Below, piece after piece: positions 27,834 through 36,696 of a stretch of 64,000 nt of DNA. Origin of the DNA: an uncultured Clostridia bacterium (GTDB lineage Bacteria > Bacillota > Clostridia > UBA1381); the NCBI GenBank assembly GCA_959602045.1, contig CAUGRT010000004.1, forward strand, positions 46,404 to 110,403. Reading direction: 5' to 3'. Below the pieces are notes generated by a model. The model did not search any database, had not been told where the DNA came from, and saw nothing but the letters and a program-made list of their open reading frames with translations. How positions within the stretch are numbered: the first letter of the stretch is position 1; each line of letters opens with the position of its first letter. The position numbers were made by a program, and so were the translations under genes.

Positions 27834-29840
27834 ATGGAAAAGAAAATATTTTATGTTGCACAGAACGGGATATATGGTCACAGCGGAAAACATCCTGCAC
27901 CCTCTGAGGGAAAGAAGGACGGTCCGCTTTGTTTTAATCTGAATTACTTGAAGGATATTGTAAGCGAAGATTTGATCAAAGGGAAGCTTTATGAATATGA
28001 GTTTATATTCAGAGAGGGGACATATTACATCAACCGACCGTGGATTTTAATGCCGCATAATGGCGGAAAAATAACCTTTAAGGCATATGCCGATGAGCAA
28101 GTTATCATAAGCGGCGGCAAGAAAATCACCGGCTTTCGGGAGGAAATGGTAAACGGTATCAAAATGCTTACGGCAGATGTGCCGGAGGCAAAATGTGGTG
28201 AATGGAATTTTCGGGAGCTATATGTCAATAAGCGATTTGCAGAGCGACCGTCATATCCGGCTGACGGTTCATTTTTACGGATTCAATCAACGCCCGGAAA
28301 TCCTTTAAACGGCGACTGGCAGCATGGAATGAGTTTTTTTGAAGCAAAACCGGGAGATTTGGATGCGCTTTCGGGTATTGAGGACGCAGAAATATTGGTA
28401 ACGCATTACTGGATTGAGGAACGGATGCCGATTGTGCGTTATGATCGGGATACGCATATGGTGTACTGCGACAGACGTTCGGGCTTTCAGCTAAGGGACG
28501 ATGTTATGCCGGATTACGCAAAATATCGCGTGGAAAATGTATTTTCCGCATTGAAAGAACCGGGGCAATGGTATCTCGACCGCAGACAAGGGAAACTGTA
28601 CTATATTCCGCTGGAGGGCGAAACGGCAGAAAATATTCTGGTTGAGGCACCGGTCTTGAAAGAGATTTTGAAGCTTTCGGGCAGCGGCGAAAAATATACT
28701 GAGGGAATCCGATTTGAAAACATTATATTTGAAAATACCGCGTCAGATAAAAACGGTAAAATGCCGGCGCGCACGGCGCATATGTTTTACGATACCGAAA
28801 GAAAATATGCAAGCTCATGTCAGGCGGCGGTCAATATTGGGGGTGCGGTAAGACTGGAATCAGCGAAGAACTGCGCATTTTTTTGCTGCACTTTCAGAAA
28901 TATGGGGAATTACGCTGTTCAGATCGGTAATTCCTGCGAAAGAAATGAGATTCATGATTGTGAATTTTATAATTGCGGTGCAGGCGGAATCCGGATTGAC
29001 GGCGGAGACTATTTTGAGCCGGAGCAGCTTTCGAGCGGATATAACTGCATTACAAATAATAAAATCCATGATTGTACAAAAATATTTTACAGTGCAATCG
29101 GAATCTTTATTATGAACGGATTTTCAAATTATATTGCACATAATGAAATCTGCAATCTGAAATATACCGGCATATCCTGCGGATGGGTATGGGGTTTTAC
29201 AAAGAGCAGAGTGTGCGATAATGTGATTGAATATAATCATATCCATCATCTCGGTACCGGTGATATGAGCGATATGGGCGGAATCTACATGCTTGGCCCG
29301 CAGGGTGGCAGTGAGATTCGCGGAAACCGTATTCATGATATAAAAACAGCCAATTACGGCGGCTGGGGAATCTATCTTGACGAGGGCAGCAGCTGCATTG
29401 TTGTGGAAAAGAACATTGTTTATAATACCGATTCGGAAGCGCTTTTTATTAATTATGGCAAGGAAAATATGATCCGATACAATATTTTGTTTTCGGGAAA
29501 GTGTGCGGTTATCGGAATGGGAAGAACAATGGCGCATAACACGGCTGTCTTTTTGCAGAATATTATTGTTTTCGGTGAGCATACCGCCATTTTCGGCAGA
29601 AGTTGTGTGAATTTTGAGGATAGAACCGTCATATTTGACTGCAATTATTATTGCGGTACATCGGATCCGTTTATGACCGTGGGCGAGCCGAATTTAAAGA
29701 ATAACAGAATAATCCCCTGGGATGAGTGGCAGGGGATGGGTTATGATATGGGATCGCATATTGTTTCGGATATTTTTGAACCAGGGACACTAAATTTAAA
29801 GAAAGACGCGGAGGTATTTCAGTATGGCTTCAAGAGATAA
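27834..29840 (+). CDS. Cytoplasmic right-handed beta-helix hydrolase (GH141-like)
   Basis: 668 residues with no signal peptide (starts MEKKIFYVAQNG), a GGAGG site 7 bases upstream. The FYVAQNG...FREGTYYINRPWIL...AYADEQVIISGGKKI opening and LYVNKRFAERPSYP, WYLDRRQGKLYYIP, IRFENIIFENT, GGIYMLGPQGGSEIRGNRIHDI strings align with the secreted beta-helix enzymes at 9112 and 20719, so the three share a fold. This copy has no discoidin insertion: where the others carry about 140 extra residues it has only a short loop (GGDYFEPEQLSSG). It overlaps the next gene by 17 bases. It probably acts on imported oligosaccharides; activity is not known. Confidence 0.78.
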   Translation: MEKKIFYVAQNGIYGHSGKHPAPSEGKKDGPLCFNLNYLKDIVSEDLIKGKLYEYEFIFREGTYYINRPWILMPHNGGKITFKAYADEQVIISGGKKITGFREEMVNGIKMLTADVPEAKCGEWNFRELYVNKRFAERPSYPADGSFLRIQSTPGNPLNGDWQHGMSFFEAKPGDLDALSGIEDAEILVTHYWIEERMPIVRYDRDTHMVYCDRRSGFQLRDDVMPDYAKYRVENVFSALKEPGQWYLDRRQGKLYYIPLEGETAENILVEAPVLKEILKLSGSGEKYTEGIRFENIIFENTASDKNGKMPARTAHMFYDTERKYASSCQAAVNIGGAVRLESAKNCAFFCCTFRNMGNYAVQIGNSCERNEIHDCEFYNCGAGGIRIDGGDYFEPEQLSSGYNCITNNKIHDCTKIFYSAIGIFIMNGFSNYIAHNEICNLKYTGISCGWVWGFTKSRVCDNVIEYNHIHHLGTGDMSDMGGIYMLGPQGGSEIRGNRIHDIKTANYGGWGIYLDEGSSCIVVEKNIVYNTDSEALFINYGKENMIRYNILFSGKCAVIGMGRTMAHNTAVFLQNIIVFGEHTAIFGRSCVNFEDRTVIFDCNYYCGTSDPFMTVGEPNLKNNRIIPWDEWQGMGYDMGSHIVSDIFEPGTLNLKKDAEVFQYGFKR

Positions 29841-30429
29841 AAATGTGATATTGGAGGATTTTGAATGGACGGATTTTTGGTGGGATAACCGCACCGTAAC
29901 CGCAAAGACAGTGTTAATGATTGGTGATTCCCAGACGCGGGGGATGCGTCCCTATTTTTCGCAATTCTGTCCGGATCTTAAGGTGGATATGTTTGCAACA
30001 TCGAAGTGTGTTGACAATCCGGATTATATGCGCGAATTGAAGTATACCGTTGACGGGTATCACTATGATATTGTTTTTTTCAGTCATGGGCTTCACGGAT
30101 GGCATTTGGGAATTGATGATTATATTGGGAAGTGTGGAAAAATTTTAGATTATTTAAAGGAAAGTGCCGGGAGGGTCATTGTGGAAAGCTGTCTTCCGGT
30201 TGCAGTTCCGGGGGAGAAATTTATTCTGGACACAGTGAGAAACGGTATTGTAAATGAAAGAAACGCGGCATTAAAAAGACTGTCAGAAGAAAAAAGTATG
30301 GAATATATTGATTTATATAGTATGGCTATTGATAGAGCGGAAATACGCGACATTGACGGTATGCATTATAATGAAAAAGGGTATCAGCTTTTGGCACGTC
30401 AGCTGACGGAAAGGAGTTCGTGGTCATAA
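29824..30429 (+). CDS. SGNH/GDSL-type hydrolase (esterase)
   Basis: 201 residues, no signal peptide. The block I motif is IGDSQTRG with nucleophile Ser36, and the block V motif is DGMHYNEKGYQLLA with the Asp-x-x-His pair near residues 181-184. The region SHGLHGWHLG may contribute the Gly/Asn oxyanion loop. GGAGGT lies 8 bases before the ATG, and the gene overlaps the beta-helix gene by 17 bases, so translation is probably coupled. In this setting it likely removes acetyl or methyl esters from imported oligosaccharides; the ester is not known. Confidence 0.8.
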   Translation: MASRDKNVILEDFEWTDFWWDNRTVTAKTVLMIGDSQTRGMRPYFSQFCPDLKVDMFATSKCVDNPDYMRELKYTVDGYHYDIVFFSHGLHGWHLGIDDYIGKCGKILDYLKESAGRVIVESCLPVAVPGEKFILDTVRNGIVNERNAALKRLSEEKSMEYIDLYSMAIDRAEIRDIDGMHYNEKGYQLLARQLTERSSWS

Positions 30430-30431
30430 AG

Positions 30432-31865
30432 ATGAGTATCAGCCTAATAGAGGACAAATTAAATCCGACGCCGGACTATTACTGCACATGGCAGACGCAG
30501 CTTTATGCATGCAATAACGGCGGCCCGGAAAAACAGCGTGAGTATATGACAGAGGAAAATCTGTTCGGCAGCGGTACGGCGCAGGGATGGGTAAATTTTT
30601 ACGACAAGGCGCGAAAGGACTTGATTCTGATTATGGATGACAGTTGGGATGTTCCGTTTTCGGATTATGAAAAATATTATGGAAGTCTTGTGCCGGATCA
30701 GGGAAAGTTTCCGCATTTTTATGAAAAGGACGATCCGAAAAAGAGTCTTGAGAAGCTTGTGCAAAAGGTGAAGCAAGCCGGTTGGAAAGGACTGGGCGGA
30801 TGGGTATGCGCGCAGGAATCTCCCGAATATCCGGAAGAAAAGATTGAGGATTACTGGATTAAACGATTGAAATGGTGTCAGGATGCCGGATTTTGTTACT
30901 GGAAAGTTGATTGGGGCGATCGGGCGAAGTCTTTGGAATTTCGGAAAATGCTGACAACGCTTCAGAAAAAATATGCGCCGGATGTTACGGTTGAGCATGC
31001 TATGCTTTTGGATTCTATAGTGTTTGCCGATGTTTTTCGTACATATGATGTGCCGGCGATCGTGTCTATTCCCATGACCATGCAGAAAATGGCGGATTGC
31101 CTTATTCATGTGGGTGGAGGCATGATCAATTGCGAGGATGAAGCCTATACGGCGGCAGCGCTTGGCTGTGTGATGGGAATTATGCGCCATCCCATGCACG
31201 GAAATTTACCCAACGGCGAGCCGGATTTGTCATTTCCGGCTTTACATCGGAATTTGAAAACAAAAATTACTGAAATTACAAGAAGTGTTCGCTGGCATAG
31301 GATGGCGCCGGCGTTTGGCAACATAAAAAGCGAGGTTCGTATCAGCGATATCCGGCTCACAGATTATTGGAAGCTTGAGTCGCAGCATGCAGAAATCGAA
31401 AAATGGTGGGGCTACAAGGATGGCGATCGGATAGAAAAAACAGCCCCCTCAGCTATTTCACGTTGTATGCCGCTGCCAAAGGTCAAACCGAATCAAAACG
31501 GCTTGATTCCCTATGTGGTATCCTCAAAAAATCCCAACGGCATTATTTCAATTGCAGCAATGGGAAGAACGCTCGGGAGAGAATACGGTATCCCCAAATG
31601 TGAAATTGAAATAGATGGAGGGGACAGTAAAATTTTCGGAATTTTCGGAGAATATGAGAAACTGATTATCCAGACAAAATTTACAGAGGGCAAGGTTTTT
31701 GCTCAGGATATTGCGGCGAATGAGGCAATGGATATTACGGAGCAGGTTGAATTTGCGGAAAATAAAATCATTATAGACGGTAAGACGATACAGGTTATCG
31801 GAACGCTGTGCAATGAAGCAGGGGATACCTCCGAACCGGGCATGGTCTTAAAAATAATGCAGTAG
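30432..31865 (+). CDS. Cytoplasmic TIM-barrel glycoside hydrolase, alpha-galactosidase-like (clan GH-D-like)
   Basis: 477 residues from ATG 30432. A GTG at 30420 is in frame but sits only 3 bases after AAGGAG; the ATG is 15 bases from it, so the start is not settled. LILMDDSWDVP, GWKGLGGWVCAQ and CYWKVDWGD (Asp160) resemble the barrel strands of GH27/GH36 alpha-galactosidases, where the Asp of K-x-D is the nucleophile. The C-terminal 100 residues (GIISIAAMGRTLGREYG onward) are a beta-sandwich. No signal peptide. It follows the SGNH gene almost directly. Family assignment is by motif only and the substrate is unknown. Confidence 0.6.
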   Translation: MSISLIEDKLNPTPDYYCTWQTQLYACNNGGPEKQREYMTEENLFGSGTAQGWVNFYDKARKDLILIMDDSWDVPFSDYEKYYGSLVPDQGKFPHFYEKDDPKKSLEKLVQKVKQAGWKGLGGWVCAQESPEYPEEKIEDYWIKRLKWCQDAGFCYWKVDWGDRAKSLEFRKMLTTLQKKYAPDVTVEHAMLLDSIVFADVFRTYDVPAIVSIPMTMQKMADCLIHVGGGMINCEDEAYTAAALGCVMGIMRHPMHGNLPNGEPDLSFPALHRNLKTKITEITRSVRWHRMAPAFGNIKSEVRISDIRLTDYWKLESQHAEIEKWWGYKDGDRIEKTAPSAISRCMPLPKVKPNQNGLIPYVVSSKNPNGIISIAAMGRTLGREYGIPKCEIEIDGGDSKIFGIFGEYEKLIIQTKFTEGKVFAQDIAANEAMDITEQVEFAENKIIIDGKTIQVIGTLCNEAGDTSEPGMVLKIMQ

Positions 31866-31882
31866 GAAAGCAGGAGATTAAA

Positions 31883-33280
31883 TTGAACGATAAAATTGAA
31901 ATGCCGTATATTTTTTCTGACAATATGGTTTTGCAGCGCGGCAAAAGGATTCCGGTCTGGGGAAAGAGCGATCAAGATGTAGAAATCATCTTTGATGGAA
32001 AAAGCTATAGCGGAAAGAGCAAGGATGGTTGCTTTAAGCTATATCTGGACAGCCATGCTGCGGCGTCAAATTTAGAAATGCAGATTAAGAGCGGAGATGA
32101 AATCATCACCTACAGTAATATTTCGGTAGGCGAGGTATGGATTGCTGGCGGTCAGTCCAATATGGAGTGGCTGCTTGAAAACAGCACTGATGGCTGTTTT
32201 GATATGCAGTTTGCGGATTTCGGAAGCAATATCCGATATTTTGCGGCGCCGCATTTTGATTCTGAGAAGAATCGGGATGTGAACAAAAATGATCGGCTTG
32301 GATGGTGTGAAGCGTTGTTAGATAGCGGAAAAATAAGCGCTTGCGCTTATTATTTTGCACAAAGACTTTATTCAAAGTTAGGGGTACCGATCGGAATTAT
32401 TGATTGTAATCTGGGCGCAACCAGCATTTTACACTGGATTCCGGAAGAATATCTTGATGACGAAAAATATACACCTTATGTCAGAGGCTATCGGGAATTT
32501 CTTGACGGAAAAAGGATTTCGGAAAATAATAAAATTATGGGTTCGGCAATTGAAGTTCCGTATGGAGCTTGCTTTGAAAATCATGTACGGAATATTTGTC
32601 CGTATGCTGCAATGGGCGTGATATGGTACCAGGGTGAGGCTGACGCGGCAGGCAGAGAGTCTGCAAAGCTGTACACCCATGCATTTGAAACCTTAGTCCG
32701 TTCGTGGAGAGAACAGCTGGAAAATAGCGAGCTTAGGTTTATTTCTGTGCTGCTTGCAGGATATGGCGGCGAATGGATGGGCGGAAGTGAATCAAAAGCA
32801 TGGGCATATATGCGTGATGCTCAGATTCAAGCCTGTGAAAATACGCACACGTATTATGTCAGTGCCGTGGATCGCGGAGGGGTGGACAACATTCATCCGG
32901 AAGAAAAAATGATTGTCGGTCAAAGGCTTGCCGGCTGTGCTTTAAATAAGATATATGGCATGGACATAAAGTGGAAATGCCCGAAGATGAGCAAAATTTT
33001 AATTGAAGATGGAATTTTGAAAATATATTTCAAGCACACATACGGACGGCTGTTTGCAAGCTGTCGGGAGGTATGCGATATTATGGTAAAGGATCGTTTG
33101 AAGCTGTGGTATCGGCATCAGACGGTTGTGGCGGAGGATCATCTTGAGGTGAAAGTCGGTAATATAGAAGTAACAAAAGTGAGATTTTGCTATTGCAATA
33201 ATCCGCAGATACGAATTTACAATAAATATGGTTTACCGGCGGTTCCGTTTGAATATGATTTTGCGAATGTGGGGAAGTGA
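31883..33280 (+). CDS. Sialate-O-acetylesterase-type carbohydrate esterase (SASA family)
   Basis: 465 residues from TTG 31883, with AGGAGA upstream; no ATG gives a better start. The N-terminus (MPYIFSDNMVLQRGKRIPVWGKS) is the usual beginning of this family. The nucleophile is Ser92 in GGQSNMEW and the Asp-x-x-His pair is in VDNIHPEEK near residue 335. GVIWYQGEADA is also characteristic. No signal peptide, so it is cytoplasmic. Many members deacetylate plant oligosaccharides rather than sialic acid. It lies 17 bases after the previous gene and overlaps or abuts the next, so it is co-transcribed. Confidence 0.88.
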   Translation: MNDKIEMPYIFSDNMVLQRGKRIPVWGKSDQDVEIIFDGKSYSGKSKDGCFKLYLDSHAAASNLEMQIKSGDEIITYSNISVGEVWIAGGQSNMEWLLENSTDGCFDMQFADFGSNIRYFAAPHFDSEKNRDVNKNDRLGWCEALLDSGKISACAYYFAQRLYSKLGVPIGIIDCNLGATSILHWIPEEYLDDEKYTPYVRGYREFLDGKRISENNKIMGSAIEVPYGACFENHVRNICPYAAMGVIWYQGEADAAGRESAKLYTHAFETLVRSWREQLENSELRFISVLLAGYGGEWMGGSESKAWAYMRDAQIQACENTHTYYVSAVDRGGVDNIHPEEKMIVGQRLAGCALNKIYGMDIKWKCPKMSKILIEDGILKIYFKHTYGRLFASCREVCDIMVKDRLKLWYRHQTVVAEDHLEVKVGNIEVTKVRFCYCNNPQIRIYNKYGLPAVPFEYDFANVGK

Positions 33281-33285
33281 AAATA

Positions 33286-34017
33286 ATGGAATTTAGAGAT
33301 CTATATTATACTGAAAATAAGATATTCAATCAATCGCTGGATATTTTTTTGCCGGACCAGACAACGAAAAAGATCCCGATTTTTATTTATCTTCATGGCG
33401 GCGGTCTTGAATCGGGCGGCAAGGAGGAAATTCTGCCGGAGCGTTTTATTGAAAAAAATATTGGTGTGGTGTCAATTAATTATCGGTTATATCCGCATGT
33501 GCGATACCCGGATTTTGTCTGGGATTGTGCGGCAGGGGTGAAGTGGGTGCTTGACCATATAGGCGAATATACCGAGGTATCGGAAATTTATATGGGCGGT
33601 TCTTCCGCAGGAGCCTATATTGCCATGCTGCTTTGCTTTGACAGCAGATATTTTCTGACTTACGGAATTGACATTCGGAAAATATCGGGATTTGTTTTTA
33701 ATGCGGGTCAAACAACAACGCATTTTAATGTATTGCGTGAGCGCGGTATGGATTCACGGAGGTGTGTAGTGGATGAAGCTGCACCGTTATATCACATCAA
33801 AGATTATAACGACCAGCCGCCGATACTCATTTTCTGTGCAGATAATGATATACCGAACCGATATGAACAAACGTTATTGCTGATGGGGACATTAAAACAG
33901 ATGAATTATCCGGAGGAAAATATACAGTTTAAATATTTAGAGGGACATTGTCACTGCGATTACATAAATGATAATGAGCTGTTTGCGGATGAAATTATTC
34001 ATTTTATAGAAAAGTAA
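33286..34017 (+). CDS. Alpha/beta-hydrolase esterase (HSL/BD-FAE-like), cytoplasmic
   Basis: 243 residues from ATG 33286, with GGGGAA 9 bases upstream; an in-frame GTG at 33277 overlaps the previous stop and is less well placed. The oxyanion motif is YLHGGGLESGG, the nucleophile elbow is GGSSAG (Ser107), the acid is probably in FCADNDIPNRYE and the base in EGHCHCDY. This is the pattern of carbohydrate acetyl- or feruloyl-esterases and of the hormone-sensitive-lipase group. No signal peptide. It is the third probable esterase in a row (with the genes at 29824 and 31883), suggesting a heavily esterified substrate. Confidence 0.8.
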   Translation: MEFRDLYYTENKIFNQSLDIFLPDQTTKKIPIFIYLHGGGLESGGKEEILPERFIEKNIGVVSINYRLYPHVRYPDFVWDCAAGVKWVLDHIGEYTEVSEIYMGGSSAGAYIAMLLCFDSRYFLTYGIDIRKISGFVFNAGQTTTHFNVLRERGMDSRRCVVDEAAPLYHIKDYNDQPPILIFCADNDIPNRYEQTLLLMGTLKQMNYPEENIQFKYLEGHCHCDYINDNELFADEIIHFIEK

Positions 34018-34040
34018 GATTACAAGGGAGGATGAATTCG

Positions 34041-34319
34041 ATGTCGGAAGTTTTTGAAATTGCAATGATAGCACTGTTTGGTGCATCCTGGCCGATGAAT
34101 GTGTTAAAATCTATTAAAACAAAATCAACAAAAGGGAAAAGTATTGCGTTTTTGACAATGATTTTTACCGGTTATATTTTCGGAATTATTTCCAAAATCA
34201 TAGCACCATCTTTTAAATGGTATGTTATGTTCTTTTATGTATTAAATTTGATTATGGTAGGTACCGATATTGTTTTGTATATTATTAATTATAGACGAGA
34301 ACGAAAACAGCATGAGTAA
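34041..34319 (+). CDS. Small PQ-loop/SemiSWEET-type membrane protein
   Basis: 92 residues from ATG 34041, with AAGGGAGG just upstream; ATG 34032 overlaps that site. Three hydrophobic segments are seen (about 4-22, 36-56, 61-83). The first ends in SWPMNVLKSIKTKSTKGKSIAF, a PQ-loop-like signature with Pro followed by KSTKGxS, as in bacterial SemiSWEET sugar uniporters that work as dimers of three-helix units. It is the last gene of the cytoplasmic glycan run. It could move a mono- or disaccharide product across the membrane; this is inference. Confidence 0.7.
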   Translation: MSEVFEIAMIALFGASWPMNVLKSIKTKSTKGKSIAFLTMIFTGYIFGIISKIIAPSFKWYVMFFYVLNLIMVGTDIVLYIINYRRERKQHE

Positions 34320-34348
34320 AAGCATAAGGAATCAATCAGATTATAAAA

Positions 34349-34374
34349 CAGGCAAGTACATGTGTACTTGCCTG
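34349..34374. terminator. Bidirectional terminator between the glycan run and folE
   Basis: 12-bp inverted repeat CAGGCAAGTACA (34349-34360) and TGTACTTGCCTG (34363-34374). On the minus strand it is followed by TTTTATAA, so it best serves the queuosine operon; it lies between convergent genes. Confidence 0.8.
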
Positions 34375-34384
34375 ACTTAGATAT

Positions 34385-34963
34385 TTATTTTAACAAAGCA
34401 TAGACTTCGTTCCTCAATTGATGATCAATATCAAACAATCCGCGAATGGCAGCGGTTCGGGTTTTGGCACTGCGTGACTTGATTCCGCGCGCGGTCATGC
34501 AGCTATGTTCGCCCTCAATAATGACAATCACATCCTCTGTGTTGCACACCTTTTGCATAATCTCGGCAATATCGGAACCCATGCGTTCTTGCAGCTGCAA
34601 GCGCTTTGCGACCATATCGCAGATTCGCGCAACCTTAGAAAGCCCAATCACTTTTCCGTTCGGGATATAGCCGACATGGCAGCGCATATTGTACATCAGC
34701 GCAAGATGATGCTCGCAGTAGCTGAAAACCTCAATATCTTTAATCAGTACCAGATCGTTGGAATGTACGTCCTCAAAGCATTTGTTAAACATTGCTGCGA
34801 TTTCGTCGTTTGTATAGCGCATACCCTCAAAGATTTCATCATACATTCGCGCCACACGGTCGGGAGTTTCCAGTAATCCCGGACGCTCCGGATCATCGCC
34901 GATCGCTTCAATGAGCATGCGAACCGCACTTTTTATTTTTTCATGATCAAATTCTTTTTTCAT
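34385..34963 (-). CDS. folE: GTP cyclohydrolase I
   Basis: 192 residues. The start at 34963 is preferred over 34969 because GAGGA directly abuts the latter. It converts GTP to 7,8-dihydroneopterin triphosphate, the first step of both folate and queuosine synthesis. Zinc ligands are visible in SYCEHHLALM (Cys and His) and in HSCMTARG (Cys); the GTP-binding QERMGSDIAE follows KRLQL. It is the last gene of a queuosine operon (queF-queC-queD-queE-folE), 22 bases after queE, so here it probably feeds preQ1 synthesis first. Cytoplasmic homo-decamer in known members. Confidence 0.96.
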   Translation of the reverse strand: MKKEFDHEKIKSAVRMLIEAIGDDPERPGLLETPDRVARMYDEIFEGMRYTNDEIAAMFNKCFEDVHSNDLVLIKDIEVFSYCEHHLALMYNMRCHVGYIPNGKVIGLSKVARICDMVAKRLQLQERMGSDIAEIMQKVCNTEDVIVIIEGEHSCMTARGIKSRSAKTRTAAIRGLFDIDHQLRNEVYALLK

Positions 34964-34985
34964 GTTCATTCCTCATTCTTTTCCA

Positions 34986-35669
34986 TCATACACCGCGTTT
35001 TTCGGGATCCCAGATGATTTTGTGAATCTGGAGCTGAAAAACCACGTCCTTTAATTCCGGTTCATTCAGAATCAAATCAATCAGCTTGTCCGGCGGATAA
35101 TCTCCGAATACGACACCGGCATAGATATGCGGCTTTTCTGTGGGATAAAGCTTGTTCAGACGCGCGGTGATTTGAATCAGTTTTTTGGCGTCCTGTTCTG
35201 ATCCGACCACAAATTTCACAACATCCGACGGACGCAGAACCTCAAAATTATGCCAAAGCATTTTTTCTTCCATACCACTGGAGGGCAGCTTATAGTCAAT
35301 TGTAAAGAAAATCTGCTCCGGATGCTTTACTCGGCTTAAAAATTCCTCGGTATCAACCGCGCCGTTCGTTTCAATATTGACTTCACATCCTGCGTCTGTG
35401 AGCAGATCGCATAACAATGCCGATTCCCGATGTAGTAGCGGTTCGCCGCCGGTCAGCGTGATTCTCCCATAGCGTTTATTGACTTTTTCAAAAACTTCTT
35501 CCGGAGTCATTTCCGTGTAATGACAAGGCTCCTCCTCACCGAAAAGGGCATACAGCGTATCGCAGTAGGTGCAGCGCAGATTGCAGCCGGCAAGGCGGAT
35601 AAAGGATACCGCTTTCCCGGAACGCAGCCCCTCGCCGTCAATGCTGTCAAATATTTCAACAATCTTCAT
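34986..35669 (-). CDS. queE: 7-carboxy-7-deazaguanine synthase (radical SAM)
   Basis: About 227 residues from ATG 35669; a GTG at 35672 just before it is a possible alternative. The radical SAM cluster motif is CNLRCTYCDT (Cys-x3-Cys-x2-Cys), followed by the GGEPLL S-adenosylmethionine loop. EIFDSIDGEG at the N-terminus is characteristic of QueE. It turns 6-carboxy-tetrahydropterin into 7-carboxy-7-deazaguanine. The start overlaps the queD stop, so translation is coupled. Confidence 0.95.
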   Translation of the reverse strand: MKIVEIFDSIDGEGLRSGKAVSFIRLAGCNLRCTYCDTLYALFGEEEPCHYTEMTPEEVFEKVNKRYGRITLTGGEPLLHRESALLCDLLTDAGCEVNIETNGAVDTEEFLSRVKHPEQIFFTIDYKLPSSGMEEKMLWHNFEVLRPSDVVKFVVGSEQDAKKLIQITARLNKLYPTEKPHIYAGVVFGDYPPDKLIDLILNEPELKDVVFQLQIHKIIWDPEKRGV

Positions 35670-36010
35670 CACACGTCGTCCCTCTCATAAGTCGCGATAT
35701 TATCCGTGCTTTCCTGAACATCTACTCTGTAACAATACGGAGCCAGCTCGCGGCAGATATATTCCGCAAGATTTTCGGCGGTAGGGTTAAAATCCACCAC
35801 ATCATTGATAATCTTGTGATCGAATTTATCCAGAATCTTTCTTTTAATATGCGTAAAATCCATGACCATCCCGTTACTGTCCAAGGTTTCGCTTTTTAAA
35901 TATACATCTACAATCCAGTTATGACCGTGTAAATTCGTGCATTTGGATTCATAGTCGAGTGACAGCTTATGTGCTGCGCTGATTTCAAGACGTTTTTTTA
36001 CTTTGTACAT
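35669..36010 (-). CDS. queD: 6-carboxy-5,6,7,8-tetrahydropterin synthase
   Basis: 113 residues, a usual QueD length. Zinc-binding histidines are seen in ISAAHKL and in NLHGHNW; the catalytic Cys is in YESKCTNLHGH. DFNPTAENLAEYI and VDVQEST match the family. It makes 6-carboxy-tetrahydropterin from dihydroneopterin triphosphate in queuosine synthesis. Its 5' end overlaps queC by 13 bases. Confidence 0.95.
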   Translation of the reverse strand: MYKVKKRLEISAAHKLSLDYESKCTNLHGHNWIVDVYLKSETLDSNGMVMDFTHIKRKILDKFDHKIINDVVDFNPTAENLAEYICRELAPYCYRVDVQESTDNIATYERDDV

Positions 36011-36675
36011 TGCTTTTTGCTCTCCATATATTCTTCATAGCCTCTGCGCCGTAATGTGCAGGCAGGGCAGTGACCGCAGCCTTCGCCCATGATTCCGTTA
36101 TAACAGGTCAGTGTTTCGTTATAGATTAAGTCCAACACGCCCAATTGATCTGCCATTGCCCACGTCTGCGCTTTATTAATCCACATCATCGGCGTATGGA
36201 TACAGAAATTATATTCCATCGCGAGATTCAGCGTTACATTTAGGGATTTAATAAAAATGTCGCGGCAATCCGGGTAGCCGGAAAAGTCCGTTTCACACAC
36301 GCCGGTTACAAGATCGGTGATACCATGCGTTTTTGCATAAATGGCTGCATAGCTGAGGAACAGCAAATTGCGCCCCTCGACAAAGGTGTTGGGCGGTGCG
36401 CCCTCGGGTTTTGTTTCCTCCACTTCAATATCCGAACGCGTGAGGGAATTGGCACTGAGCTGATTGATGATCGGCGTTGGAATGACTTCATAAGGAACAC
36501 CGGCTTTTTCAGCGATTTTTTTAGCACAATCCAACTCTAACTTGTGCCGCTGTCCATAGTCAAAGCCGATCGCGCTGACATTCTCTTTTCCGAAACAGTC
36601 AATCGCCCAGAAAAGACAGGTTGTGCTATCTTGACCGCCGCTTAATACGACTAATGCCTTTTTATTGATTTTCAT
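35998..36675 (-). CDS. queC: 7-cyano-7-deazaguanine synthase
   Basis: 225 residues. The ATP-pyrophosphatase P-loop is VLSGGQDSTTCLFWA near the N-terminus. Four zinc-binding cysteines lie near the end in CYNGIMGEGCGHCPACTLR. VEGRNLLFLS is also typical. It converts 7-carboxy-7-deazaguanine to preQ0 using ATP and ammonia. AGGAG precedes the ATG; queF lies 21 bases upstream in the same operon. Confidence 0.96.
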   Translation of the reverse strand: MKINKKALVVLSGGQDSTTCLFWAIDCFGKENVSAIGFDYGQRHKLELDCAKKIAEKAGVPYEVIPTPIINQLSANSLTRSDIEVEETKPEGAPPNTFVEGRNLLFLSYAAIYAKTHGITDLVTGVCETDFSGYPDCRDIFIKSLNVTLNLAMEYNFCIHTPMMWINKAQTWAMADQLGVLDLIYNETLTCYNGIMGEGCGHCPACTLRRRGYEEYMESKKQCTK

Positions 36676-36696
36676 AATGATACACTCCTAAATCTT

